DNA from: Lachnospiraceae bacterium
GTDB lineage: Bacteria > Bacillota > Clostridia > Lachnospirales > Lachnospiraceae
Length of the DNA: 41,625 nt
Direction: 5' to 3'
Assembly (NCBI GenBank): GCA_028692055.1
Contig: JAQUYA010000016.1
Location: forward strand, 1 to 41,625
Position numbers and translations under genes: made by a program. Shown in pieces: positions 7,692 through 14,487 of this stretch (positions within the stretch are counted from its first letter, which is position 1; each line of letters begins with the position of its first letter). The notes beneath the pieces are model-generated. The model made no database searches. It worked only from the letters and a program-made list of their open reading frames with translations, and was not told where the DNA came from.

Positions 7692-8737
7692 GGCTTACTC
7701 ACTCCTTCCGCTGAAAATGGCGTAATACTCATTCTTTCAAATTTCTCAAGGACTGGTTCAGGAAGGCTCTTCTCTACCAGCTCTCCATTTAATACCACTG
7801 GAAATGTAACATTGCTTCCATCCTTTCGATAGAAAAAGCAAACCTGATCAATATATCTTCTGATTTTACCATCTTCCATCTGTTTCTTACGAACCAAGAT
7901 ACCAACATCAATGAACATAAAAATATCATTCTCCATTCGATCTGCATCGGTTCGGCTTGCCAACATATTTAAAATACGATCTGGTATCTTTCTTACATCA
8001 TCCGTGTGAATCGTAGTAAACCCACGAATTCCTGTAGATAAGCTCTCAAGCAGATATTTTACTTCCACAGAACGGGCTTCTGATAACATAAGCCATTTAG
8101 GATTTTGTCTAAGACTTGTCTTAATCGCTTTTGTATAACTAAACCCGTCCGATACCATCAATTCCACACAATCCTTCTCGGGATTGATTTCCTTGTAATG
8201 AAGCTCTGGTGTATCTTCGATGGTAATAACCCTTTCATTTGCAGGAATATACTGTGAAAAGAATTTTATTCCTTCTGTCTTTCCCACACCTGGTTCCCCA
8301 CAGAACACAAAGTTCATACGTGCCTTCACGCAATTCGTCAAAAGCTCTAAAATCTCTTTGGTACAATATCCATCCGTAATCATGCTCTCCCTTGTCATAC
8401 GAACGGTCGGAAGGGTTTTTCTGATGCAAACTGACCTTCCTGAAATTGCGGAAGACTCATGGACAATACTGATACGAAGAGTATCTGTGTCAGCTTCTAA
8501 CAGATTCTCCACCTTGTTAAAAGGCTTACTTACGTTATTGGCAATATAATGGCTGAACTTCTCGATAAATTCCTTGGTGACGCCATGTTCCTCCACTTTT
8601 ATTCGTTCATTCGCTGTATTGGTGATCCATAAATCCGTCCCATTAAAGTCAATATCTGTGATTTCATCATCTTCGATATAAGACCATAAGGGTCCAAAAT
8701 GTGCGGGCACCAGCTCCCACTTTGTACTTCGTTCCAT
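7688..8737 (-). CDS. tadA: TadA/CpaF-type secretion ATPase
   Basis: 349 aa from the ATG at 8737, which follows AAAGGAGCTAT; an in-frame TTG five codons upstream is poorer. Walker A is GEPGVGKT (residues ~147-154), the Asp box ITIEDTPEL (~171-179), Walker B in NPKWLMLSEAR, and the His box GFTTIHTDD. These identify the VirB11/CpaF/GspE superfamily, Tad/CpaF branch. The hexameric ATPase would power pilin polymerisation or substrate export through the downstream TadB-TadC platform. It is separated from the pilin genes by a strong 9-bp hairpin (8751-8773), suggesting that pilin and machine mRNAs are made in different amounts. Confidence 0.92.
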   Translation of the reverse strand: MERSTKWELVPAHFGPLWSYIEDDEITDIDFNGTDLWITNTANERIKVEEHGVTKEFIEKFSHYIANNVSKPFNKVENLLEADTDTLRISIVHESSAISGRSVCIRKTLPTVRMTRESMITDGYCTKEILELLTNCVKARMNFVFCGEPGVGKTEGIKFFSQYIPANERVITIEDTPELHYKEINPEKDCVELMVSDGFSYTKAIKTSLRQNPKWLMLSEARSVEVKYLLESLSTGIRGFTTIHTDDVRKIPDRILNMLASRTDADRMENDIFMFIDVGILVRKKQMEDGKIRRYIDQVCFFYRKDGSNVTFPVVLNGELVEKSLPEPVLEKFERMSITPFSAEGVSKP

Positions 8738-8750
8738 ATAGCTCCTTTCC

Positions 8751-8773
8751 AAGAGGGGAGGCTGTCCCCTCTT
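8751..8773 (-). promoter_or_regulatory. Intercistronic hairpin between pilin and ATPase genes
   Basis: AAGAGGGGA (8751-8759) pairs perfectly with 8765-8773 around a 5-nt loop. The minus-strand RNA after it is GGAAAGGAGC, not a U-tract, so it is better read as a 3'-end stabiliser or partial attenuator of the pilin mRNA than as a full terminator. The hairpin ends about 14 bases before the start codon of the ATPase, right against its ribosome-binding site. Confidence 0.65.
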
Positions 8774-8806
8774 TGTGTAATTTTGTACTTAATTGGTTCT
8801 CCACCA

Positions 8807-8977
8807 TTAACCTGTAATGGTTCCAGCTGCTCTGTTGAAGAAGCTGTCGATCAGGTTCTTAAAGGAGTTTGCTACTACTCCATCTGTTGCCAAAAGCATT
8901 ACGATAATTGCTACTAATGCGCTGATTGCTACTGCTGCAATAATAACTGATCCATACTGTTCAAAAATCTCTTTCAT
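8807..8977 (-). CDS. Flp-like major pilin, copy 2 (56 aa)
   Basis: Encodes a 56-aa protein starting MKEIFEQYGSVIIAAVAISA, with one long hydrophobic helix (residues ~10-29), then a polar amphipathic tail (ATDGVVANSFKNLIDSFFNRAAGTITG). Size, N-terminal helix and position just before tadA fit a Flp-type pilin, but there is no leader before the helix as in classic Flp prepilins. The protein is identical to that of 9033-9203 although the genes differ at 14 silent positions. GAATGAGGTAAATCAA precedes the ATG in both copies. Confidence 0.8.
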   Translation of the reverse strand: MKEIFEQYGSVIIAAVAISALVAIIVMLLATDGVVANSFKNLIDSFFNRAAGTITG

Positions 8978-9032
8978 TTGATTTACCTCATTCTTTCTTT
9001 ATTGTTGGTATTGTTTTTATTACTACAATCCA

Positions 9033-9203
9033 TTAGCCCGTGATGGTTCCAGCTGCTCTGTTGAAAAAGCTGTCAATCAGGTTCTTGAAGGAATTTGCTA
9101 CTACTCCGTCTGTTGCTAAAAGCATTACGATAATTGCTACCAATGCACTGATTGCTACCGCCGCAATAATTACTGATCCATACTGTTCAAAAATCTCTTT
9201 CAT
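9033..9203 (-). CDS. Flp-like major pilin, copy 1 (56 aa)
   Basis: First gene of the Tad-like operon. The encoded 56 residues are exactly those of the 8807-8977 gene; 14 codons differ, all silently. The duplicated unit includes at least the ribosome site (AAAGAATGAGGTAAATCAA). Two identical subunit genes ahead of the machinery suggest a high demand for this product, as expected of a major pilin. It follows the terminator at 9251-9274, so a promoter should lie in 9204-9250; the best I see is weak (TTTAAT, 17 bp, TATAGA on the minus strand). Confidence 0.8.
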   Translation of the reverse strand: MKEIFEQYGSVIIAAVAISALVAIIVMLLATDGVVANSFKNLIDSFFNRAAGTITG

Positions 9204-9249
9204 TTGATTTACCTCATTCTTTCTATAATTAGTTGTTTTATGGCATTAA

Positions 9250-9274
9250 AAAAACAGCTCTCTTTCAAGCTGTT
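9250..9274 (-). terminator. Rho-independent terminator ending the par operon
   Basis: AACAGCT (9253-9259) and AGCTGTT (9268-9274) form a stem with an 8-nt loop, and on the minus strand the stem runs into TTTTTTT. It separates the par/57-aa transcription unit from the pilin operon. Confidence 0.8.
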
Positions 9275-9516
9275 CGTTCCTATCCTCCTGCTTGGGGATA
9301 GGCTATGGTTGTTCTCCGTAAATACCTATCCACTATGCAGTTGGAATTCATATGAATTTATTCGGTCATACGGAGACAAGTATTGGTTTGTCCCGTATAA
9401 AGTGCATGTTGCTCCTTTCTTTTACCCGCTACACTATAGTTTTGAAGAAATACTTCATAAGTCGGCGGTTTGCTCGGTATGTCTTAAATCCTGCTATCAT
9501 GCTAGTCACCTCCCCT
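9275..9516 (-). other. Structured downstream leader with two micro-ORFs
   Basis: No conventional gene fits here. On the minus strand two micro-ORFs have strong ribosome sites: 9429-9500 (23 codons, MIAGFKTYRANRRLMKYFFK..., preceded by AGGGGAGGTGACTAGC) and 9366-9407 (13 codons, MHFIRDKPILVSV, preceded by AAAGGAGCAAC). Two hairpins overlap or follow them: 9369-9379 with 9388-9397 (one bulge), and GGATAGG 9296-9302 with 9325-9331. The final terminator follows. The region could be a regulatory RNA or antitoxin-like segment downstream of the hydrophobic 57-aa peptide, or simply decayed coding DNA. Confidence 0.4.
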
Positions 9517-9690
9517 CTATGGAGTTCCTACTCTCACAAAGACCAGAAAAACTCTTGCAACAAGACTAAATAGAAGTAATGTAACCTTTACCAGTTCTAA
9601 GCTCAGTCTGAGTGCTCCTAAAATAAGCATAGCTATCCATTTTAATATTGTGAGCAACACTGCTCCTATTCCTGTAAAGATTCTCTTCAT
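9517..9690 (-). CDS. 57-aa extremely hydrophobic peptide in the par operon
   Basis: The peptide begins MKRIFTGIGAVLLTILKWIA and is hydrophobic almost throughout, with single K/R/E residues spaced every 8-12 positions and a short charged end (FVRVGTP). It starts 2 bp after the ParR-like stop at 9693, so it is co-translated with the par cassette. An alternative frame over the same DNA is longer upstream but not hydrophobic and overlaps the ParR-like gene. Function unknown: it could be a membrane-acting toxin of a maintenance module, or a small membrane anchor. The sequence pattern strongly supports a real membrane peptide. Confidence 0.6.
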   Translation of the reverse strand: MKRIFTGIGAVLLTILKWIAMLILGALRLSLELVKVTLLLFSLVARVFLVFVRVGTP

Positions 9691-9692
9691 AT

Positions 9693-10127
9693 CTAATCTT
9701 CTCCTTCTTCATAATCCATGCACTTAAGCGCATAATCTGATATAACTTCATCATCCTGCTGTAGCGGAACACCTTGTGCGATATTGTTATTGGTTTCATG
9801 GTTTGTGACTTTTGCACCTGCAATTACACCACCCAACAGTCGAATCACTTCTCTTCTTGCCTCTGTCATTGCAGTTTGAACTAATTCCTTCTTAATAACC
9901 TCTAGCTCTTCACGAGTAACTAAATGCATCTCCTCATTTTCCTTGCGTTCCATGAAGTTCTCATCCCCATAATGTTCAATAAAAAACACTGCTGCATCTA
10001 TCATGAACTGATTCCTTGACTTGTAAATTTGGGGATTAAGATTTTTTAATACATTGTTGATTTTCACATGCTTTGGGTTATTCATATTCAGTCGAAAAGA
10101 AGTTGTAATAAGATTGTCCTTTGCCAT
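9693..10127 (-). CDS. ParR-like plasmid segregation adaptor
   Basis: 144 aa. The N-terminal ~50 residues (TTSFRLNMNNPKHVKINNVLKNL...KSRNQFMIDAAVFFIEHYG) have a ribbon-helix-helix layout, as in ParR and CopG proteins. The middle is a helical segment (LEVIKKELVQTAMTEARREVIRLLG), and the C-terminus is acidic (DYALKCMDYEEGED), as in ParR tails that contact ParM filaments. AAGGGATGAGAAT precedes the ATG. It follows the ParM-like gene by 11 bp, the standard parM-parR order. It should bind a centromere-like parC near the operon; I could not assign one with certainty. Confidence 0.75.
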   Translation of the reverse strand: MAKDNLITTSFRLNMNNPKHVKINNVLKNLNPQIYKSRNQFMIDAAVFFIEHYGDENFMERKENEEMHLVTREELEVIKKELVQTAMTEARREVIRLLGGVIAGAKVTNHETNNNIAQGVPLQQDDEVISDYALKCMDYEEGED

Positions 10128-10138
10128 ATTCTCATCCC

Positions 10139-11059
10139 TTATGCCCTTTTCATCATATTTCTCATTGCCATCGTTGCCAGATACTCATATCCTTTTGCAT
10201 TTGCTTTCACATCTAAAATGTAAGATATATTCTTCTGATTGTAGTTCCCAAAGTTTTTCATAACCACCGCACCGCCACCTACAAACACAATTGGAGTTGT
10301 TGCAAGATTATAACCGTATTCTCTGATGGAGTTGTAAACTCTTTCAACAAAGCTCGTAATTTCTTCCTTAATAATCTTCTGGTAACGTTCATCAATATCA
10401 ATCGTTCCATATCTCATGAATTGCTGAATTTCAGCTTCATCCACTTCTCCATTTAATTGTCTAACACACTGTTCATTAATAGAACGAATACAGGTAATAA
10501 GACCTCTTGGAATGGTTGCACAGTGGGATTCATCCGGCGCTCTGTCAATGACAGGCATCATATCGATCGTCCAGCTTCCGATATCAACTACTAGTGTTTT
10601 CTTTGCAAAGGATGGGAGTCTGTCAACTACCGCTGCATAGCACTGTGGAAATACTGCTACATTGTCAATTACAATATGATAACTTACTTGTTCAAATACA
10701 AAAGTTACATCCTTTTCTTCCATCAGATATTTAATAAATGATTTCTTCTCTGCTCCAAATCTGGTAAGTGGTAACCCAACTGCCAAGAACACTTTTGATT
10801 CTGTTCGTCCCCTTCTTTTCAGTTCCTTGGCTACTGTTGCATAAGTCAACAATTTAAAGCTATCATCCTCTGTCTTTGTATCCTTTACTTCCTGTCTGTT
10901 CGTTCCCACCCTATAATATTTACCTTTGTACTCCAATGTATCTTTATAAAGTGCTGGAATCGTTGTAATTTCCTTGATACCTGTAACAAAAACTTCCGAT
11001 ACACTTTTCATCATCGACCAACCATGATCTATTCCAATAACTTCAATTCTGTTATCCAT
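10139..11059 (-). CDS. parM: ParM/StbA-like actin-type segregation ATPase
   Basis: 306 aa from the ATG at 11059 (AGGAGG 9 bases upstream; longer in-frame starts lack a ribosome site). The actin fold landmarks are visible: phosphate-1 GIDHGWSMMKS near the N-terminus, phosphate-2 VVDIGSWTIDMM around residue 170, and an adenosine loop IVFVGGGAVVM near residue 260. ParM filaments push plasmid copies apart with ParR as adaptor. Its presence implies that this DNA replicates as, or derives from, a low-copy plasmid or an ICE with a maintained circular form. Located between ParB-like and ParR-like genes. Confidence 0.88.
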   Translation of the reverse strand: MDNRIEVIGIDHGWSMMKSVSEVFVTGIKEITTIPALYKDTLEYKGKYYRVGTNRQEVKDTKTEDDSFKLLTYATVAKELKRRGRTESKVFLAVGLPLTRFGAEKKSFIKYLMEEKDVTFVFEQVSYHIVIDNVAVFPQCYAAVVDRLPSFAKKTLVVDIGSWTIDMMPVIDRAPDESHCATIPRGLITCIRSINEQCVRQLNGEVDEAEIQQFMRYGTIDIDERYQKIIKEEITSFVERVYNSIREYGYNLATTPIVFVGGGAVVMKNFGNYNQKNISYILDVKANAKGYEYLATMAMRNMMKRA

Positions 11060-11082
11060 CTTCTTCATCCTCCTAAATTTTA

Positions 11083-12117
11083 TCATCTTGAGCCTTTCTT
11101 TAACGACTGTGCGGCATGCCAATCTTTCACAAGTTTTTCTATCAGCTCCACTTTCTGATGTTCGGTAAAATCAGTAGGGAAATACTTGTTTAATCTTTCT
11201 GATTGAATTTTAATCTGTTCCCTCTGATTCGGTTTTTCTTCTCCTAAGATATTGTACATTTCATCCATATCCAGTTCTCCCTTCTGACTCATTCTCTTTA
11301 AACGATTTGCTTGTGACAATGATGGTGTGCACTGCTCTAAGTCCATAACCGCATGTAATTCGTATTGTTCTTCTTCCTTTAGATAAGAAAGTTCAACTGC
11401 TATTGTGAAAGCCATTTTCCCTTCATCAACCATATCTAAGATTTTGGGAATCAGGTAGGTAAGTCGGATATATCGTTCTACCTGTGCCTTGCTTTCACCA
11501 ACCTGCCTTGCAAGTTCCTTATTTGAATTGATCTTTAATGGTTGGTCAGAATTCTTTATTCCCCACTCTCCATTCTCATTTATAAAAGGATCAACCTTAC
11601 CCAGTTCCAATGTAGGATTATCTATTGAAATATCACCTCGTAACTTTTCCTCAACTTGAGGAAAAGTTAAATCATTTCTCTTTCCCTGCTGCTTCATTGC
11701 TTCTAATTTCATTCGATATGCAAATGCCTTTTCGCTCGGCTTAATGTTCTCTCTCTGCAAGTTGCTATCAACCATTGCTATAACTGCTTGACAATTATCA
11801 AGATCACGAACAATAACAGGTACTTCTGTAACTCCAGCCCATTCACAAGCAGCTTTTCTTCTATGACCAGAAATCAACTCATATCCTTCTCCATTTGGAT
11901 TAGGTCTAGCTAGTAATGGAACAAGAACTCCATCCTTTTCTATGCTCTGCATTAATTCAAATAACTCTGTATTTGTCTCTACCTTAAACGGATGATCTTT
12001 GAAATTTATAAGCTGATTTAGCCTTAAATTCTTGATTTCATCCACCTGTGTATTCGTTTTGCCTTCTGTCACAACCTCTTCTTGCGAAGAAGAATACTCC
12101 TTCATTTTTGCACTCAT
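11083..12117 (-). CDS. ParB/Spo0J-family DNA-binding protein
   Basis: 344 aa from the ATG at 12117 (MSAKMKEYSS), chosen because AGAAAGGATG lies about 10 bases upstream; a longer frame to 12180 would begin inside a terminator hairpin. The ParB N-terminal nuclease/CTPase-like domain spans about residues 30-120 (LINFKDHPFKV..., ELISGHRRKAACEWAG). It is followed by the ENIKPSEKAFAYRMKLEAMKQQG segment and a helix-turn-helix (NKELARQVGESKAQVERYIRLTYL). No ParA ATPase is encoded nearby; the partner genes are ParM/ParR-like. It may act as a transcription factor or in element maintenance rather than in a ParABS system. Confidence 0.88.
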   Translation of the reverse strand: MSAKMKEYSSSQEEVVTEGKTNTQVDEIKNLRLNQLINFKDHPFKVETNTELFELMQSIEKDGVLVPLLARPNPNGEGYELISGHRRKAACEWAGVTEVPVIVRDLDNCQAVIAMVDSNLQRENIKPSEKAFAYRMKLEAMKQQGKRNDLTFPQVEEKLRGDISIDNPTLELGKVDPFINENGEWGIKNSDQPLKINSNKELARQVGESKAQVERYIRLTYLIPKILDMVDEGKMAFTIAVELSYLKEEEQYELHAVMDLEQCTPSLSQANRLKRMSQKGELDMDEMYNILGEEKPNQREQIKIQSERLNKYFPTDFTEHQKVELIEKLVKDWHAAQSLKKGSR

Positions 12118-12150
12118 ATCCGGAATCACATCCTTTCTAAAATAAATTTT

Positions 12151-12204
12151 TGAAAACAAAAAGAGACCGCCCATTCTCAATTTAGCTTGAAAATGAACGG
12201 TCTC
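12151..12204 (-). terminator. Terminator hairpin upstream of the par cassette
   Basis: GAGACCG (12163-12169) pairs with CGGTCTC (12198-12204); after a 2x2 internal loop CATT/AATG adds 4 pairs. On the minus strand the stem is followed by TTTTTGTTTTC. It would stop transcripts coming from rlmD before they reach the par genes, or act as an attenuator of a par promoter further upstream. Confidence 0.7.
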
Positions 12205-12256
12205 ACGACATGTTCTTATTTAGTTGAATAATGAAAAAATAGTAAAAATGTTAACC

Positions 12257-12393
12257 TTACTTAGATGTGTTCCCGGACACCATATCAAGAACCACTGACA
12301 CATTCACACCGTCAGAAATTGCTTTTTTCTTCCCTTTTTGATCACTTTGTGAAAACTGAAAAAACCTCTCAAAGTGCCTAAAATCAAGGATTC
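12257..12393 (-). pseudogene. Open frame remnant beyond the rlmD stop
   Basis: Directly after the rlmD stop a second minus-strand frame, already open inside the rlmD 3' end, continues to a TAA at 12257-12259. It ends in a protein-like stretch, KKKAISDGVNVSVVLDMVSG, then NTSK. It has no start codon or ribosome site of its own. It could be the tail of an element gene whose front was lost or was replaced by rlmD on integration, or a chance open frame. An inverted repeat (CACTTTG near 12342, CAAAGTG near 12370) lies within it. Confidence 0.3.
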
Positions 12394-13833
12394 TTAGATA
12401 TTTTTCCGATGTAGTAGTATCACACTCTCCACATGCACCGTCCCCGGAAACATATCTACCGTAGTGACCTTTACCACGCGGTATCCGTTCTCCAAAAACA
12501 CTGCCAAATCCCGGGCAAGACTGGTGGGTTTGCAGGAAATATAGACAATTTGGTCCACACCAAAGTTGATAATCTTGGTTAACGCTTTTGGGTGAATACC
12601 ATCGCGGGGTGGGTCCAGAACGATGAAATCGGGTTTATCGGTTACATCATCTAATACTTTCAATACATCTCCTGCAATAAATTCACAGTTATGTAACCCG
12701 TTTAATTCTGCATTTTCCTTTGCGGCTTCCACTGCTTCTGCTACGATTTCAACACCAACTACCTTCTTCGCTACGGGTGCCAGCATTTGGGCAATGGTTC
12801 CGGTGCCACTATAGAGGTCAAAAACAACTTTATCTTTTTTTCCATCGGCATTTAGATCACCCACATAGCTTCTGGCTGTTTCGTACAGCACTTCGGCTCC
12901 TAAGCTGTTTGTCTGAAAAAAAGAAAATTGTGATATCTTAAATTTCATGCCTAGCAGTTCCTCATAGAAATAATCTTTACCATATAGGATTACCGTTTCA
13001 TCGCTTTGTACCACATCTGCAAGGCTGTCATTCCTAGTCTGTAAAATACCTGCAATTTTACCCGTTAATTTCCCTTCTTTTTCTAGATGTACCAGTTGAT
13101 TCGTAAGATTTGAAAAATCATGTGCTTCCTGCGTCGTGGTAATAAGTGCAATTAGGATTTCTCCTGTTTTTTGTGCTTTGCGGACGAGTAAATGGCGTAA
13201 ATAACCTGTATGACGTAATTTGTGATAAAAGGATAATTGGTTTTCTCTGCAATAATCCAACACAGTCGTTAAGATAAACCGATAGTCTGCATCTACAATT
13301 TGGCACTCAGGAACCGTGACGATGTCATAAAAGCTTCCCTTTTTATGCATTCCTAATGCCAGCGGTCCATTCAGATATTCATCGCCAAAAGAAAATTCCA
13401 TCTTATTGCGATAGCCATATTGCACTGGACTTGGATGAATTGGCTCAAAGGTATAGCTTTTCTCCGGGTCTTCCTGTCTGTTCACAAATACCTGGTCTAT
13501 CAATTCCTTTACCTGATTAGATTTCATTTCTATTTGATTTTCATATGGAAGATTCTGATAGGTACATCCACCACAGGCACCAAAATGCGGACATATACTT
13601 TCCACTTCGAGAGGCGATTTTTCAAGTACCTCCAACAGGCGTCCTTCAGCTTTTCCCTTACGCAATTTATTAATGGAACAGGACACCTTTTGTCCTACTA
13701 TACCATTTTTTACAATAACCTTACGCATACCAAGCGAATTCCCATTCGCATCGTGATCCTCTACTGTTACAATCCCTTTATTGGGAAAATCAATCTTCTC
13801 TATAATTCCTTCTACTACCTGTCCTTTTTTCAT
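12394..13833 (-). CDS. rlmD: 23S rRNA (uracil-5-)-methyltransferase RlmD/RumA
   Basis: 479 aa. An N-terminal TRAM domain (residues ~3-60) precedes the 4Fe-4S cysteines in CPHFGACGGCTYQ (~82-91), plus the later Cys in VPECQIV. The SAM-binding motif is VFDLYSGTGTIAQML, then VLDPPRDGIHPKAL and the catalytic YISCKPTSLARD. The enzyme transfers a methyl group from SAM to a uridine of 23S rRNA (m5U). The C-terminus HVESVILLHRKNI contains the conserved HVExV codons that serve as attB for several Firmicute ICEs. Upstream is a 14-bp terminator hairpin (13878-13917), so it has its own promoter. Confidence 0.93.
   Translation of the reverse strand: MKKGQVVEGIIEKIDFPNKGIVTVEDHDANGNSLGMRKVIVKNGIVGQKVSCSINKLRKGKAEGRLLEVLEKSPLEVESICPHFGACGGCTYQNLPYENQIEMKSNQVKELIDQVFVNRQEDPEKSYTFEPIHPSPVQYGYRNKMEFSFGDEYLNGPLALGMHKKGSFYDIVTVPECQIVDADYRFILTTVLDYCRENQLSFYHKLRHTGYLRHLLVRKAQKTGEILIALITTTQEAHDFSNLTNQLVHLEKEGKLTGKIAGILQTRNDSLADVVQSDETVILYGKDYFYEELLGMKFKISQFSFFQTNSLGAEVLYETARSYVGDLNADGKKDKVVFDLYSGTGTIAQMLAPVAKKVVGVEIVAEAVEAAKENAELNGLHNCEFIAGDVLKVLDDVTDKPDFIVLDPPRDGIHPKALTKIINFGVDQIVYISCKPTSLARDLAVFLENGYRVVKVTTVDMFPGTVHVESVILLHRKNI
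12412..12440. other. Putative attachment site in the rlmD 3' end
   Basis: The minus-strand sequence CATGTGGAGAGTGTGATA encodes HVESVI. The equivalent codons in streptococcal rumA (HVECVV) are an established integration site for ICEs. The adjacent DNA to the left is element-like (par cassette, Tad-like operon), so this may be one att junction. No second copy is present in the window and no recombinase is seen, so this stays a hypothesis. Confidence 0.35.
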
Positions 13834-13877
13834 ACACTTAATTCTCCTTATCCTGCCGCCCTGCTTTCCTATTACAT

Positions 13878-13917
13878 GAAAAACGAGATACTTATATTTC
13901 TATGTATCTCGTTTTTC
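13878..13917. terminator. Bidirectional terminator between acidic gene and rlmD
   Basis: GAAAAACGAGATAC (13878-13891) is perfectly complementary to 13904-13917 with a 12-nt loop, and T-runs follow on both strands. It terminates the 14005-14331 gene on the minus strand. Confidence 0.85.
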
Positions 13918-14004
13918 TCAACTTACCTTTATTATTTCTACGACTATTTATTGGGCATATATCCCTCTAAATCCGCAGATTTCTTACCAATCTAAAAGAG
14001 CTGT

Positions 14005-14331
14005 TTACTCTTTGTCAGCTTCTTTCACAGAATCTTTCTTTTCGCTTTCTGCCTTATCTTCGTTATCTGATATCTCTTCTTCGTCTTCCTCATCTTCTTC
14101 AAAAAATTCATCATCGAATTCGTCGTCGAAATCATCTTCAAAATCTTCTAAATAGTCTGGTGTAAAGTATTTGTATAACGCATATGCGATACCTGCAATA
14201 ACTGCAATTCCACCCAAAATAGCAAATACCCATAAAATTGGATTTGACTTCTTTTCTTCCTTAGCTGGTTCTTTCTTACCCATCCATTCATTTGATTTCA
14301 GTAAATTTATTAATTCATCCATTCTCTGCAT
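14005..14331 (-). CDS. Small membrane protein with acidic tail
   Basis: 108 aa from the ATG at 14331 (AAGGAGGGCTATCAA just upstream; an upstream in-frame ATG overlaps this ribosome site). There is a short N-terminal helix (MQRMDELINLLKSNEW), a KKEPAKEEKK linker, one membrane helix (ILWVFAILGGIAVIAGIAYALY), then a tail of mostly D and E (FEDDFDDEFDDEFFEEDEED). Single-gene unit, with a terminator downstream and pcrA upstream on the same strand. Function unknown. Such proteins are common next to housekeeping genes in Lachnospiraceae, but I can give no role. Confidence 0.75.
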   Translation of the reverse strand: MQRMDELINLLKSNEWMGKKEPAKEEKKSNPILWVFAILGGIAVIAGIAYALYKYFTPDYLEDFEDDFDDEFDDEFFEEDEEDEEEISDNEDKAESEKKDSVKEADKE

Positions 14332-14487
14332 TTGATAGCCCTCCTTATTAAAGTGAATCATAGGAACTCCCTATATCCCTTTTATGCTTATTATAAACTC
14401 TTAAAAATCTTTGTTATATGCTAACTCCATCAGACTGTTTCTGTTAACATTTAATAGTATTACTATACCACTTTTGGCTCTGTTTTA

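Noticed and set aside
9204-9569. Plus-strand 121-aa frame opposite the par operon end
   Set aside because: It runs antisense to the 57-aa peptide, micro-ORFs and terminator, has no ribosome site, and its composition is not protein-like.
9566-9823. Minus-strand 85-aa frame overlapping the ParR-like gene
   Set aside because: Same strand but another frame; it overlaps the ParR-like end, while the 57-aa hydrophobic frame fits better as a protein and has correct spacing.
12163-12204. Small regulatory RNA upstream of the par cassette
   Set aside because: The stem plus T-tract is sufficient as a terminator; no promoter of its own was found.
13420-13995. Plus-strand 191-aa frame antisense to rlmD start
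   Set aside because: Shadow of rlmD and of the terminator hairpin; aromatic-rich composition and no ribosome site.
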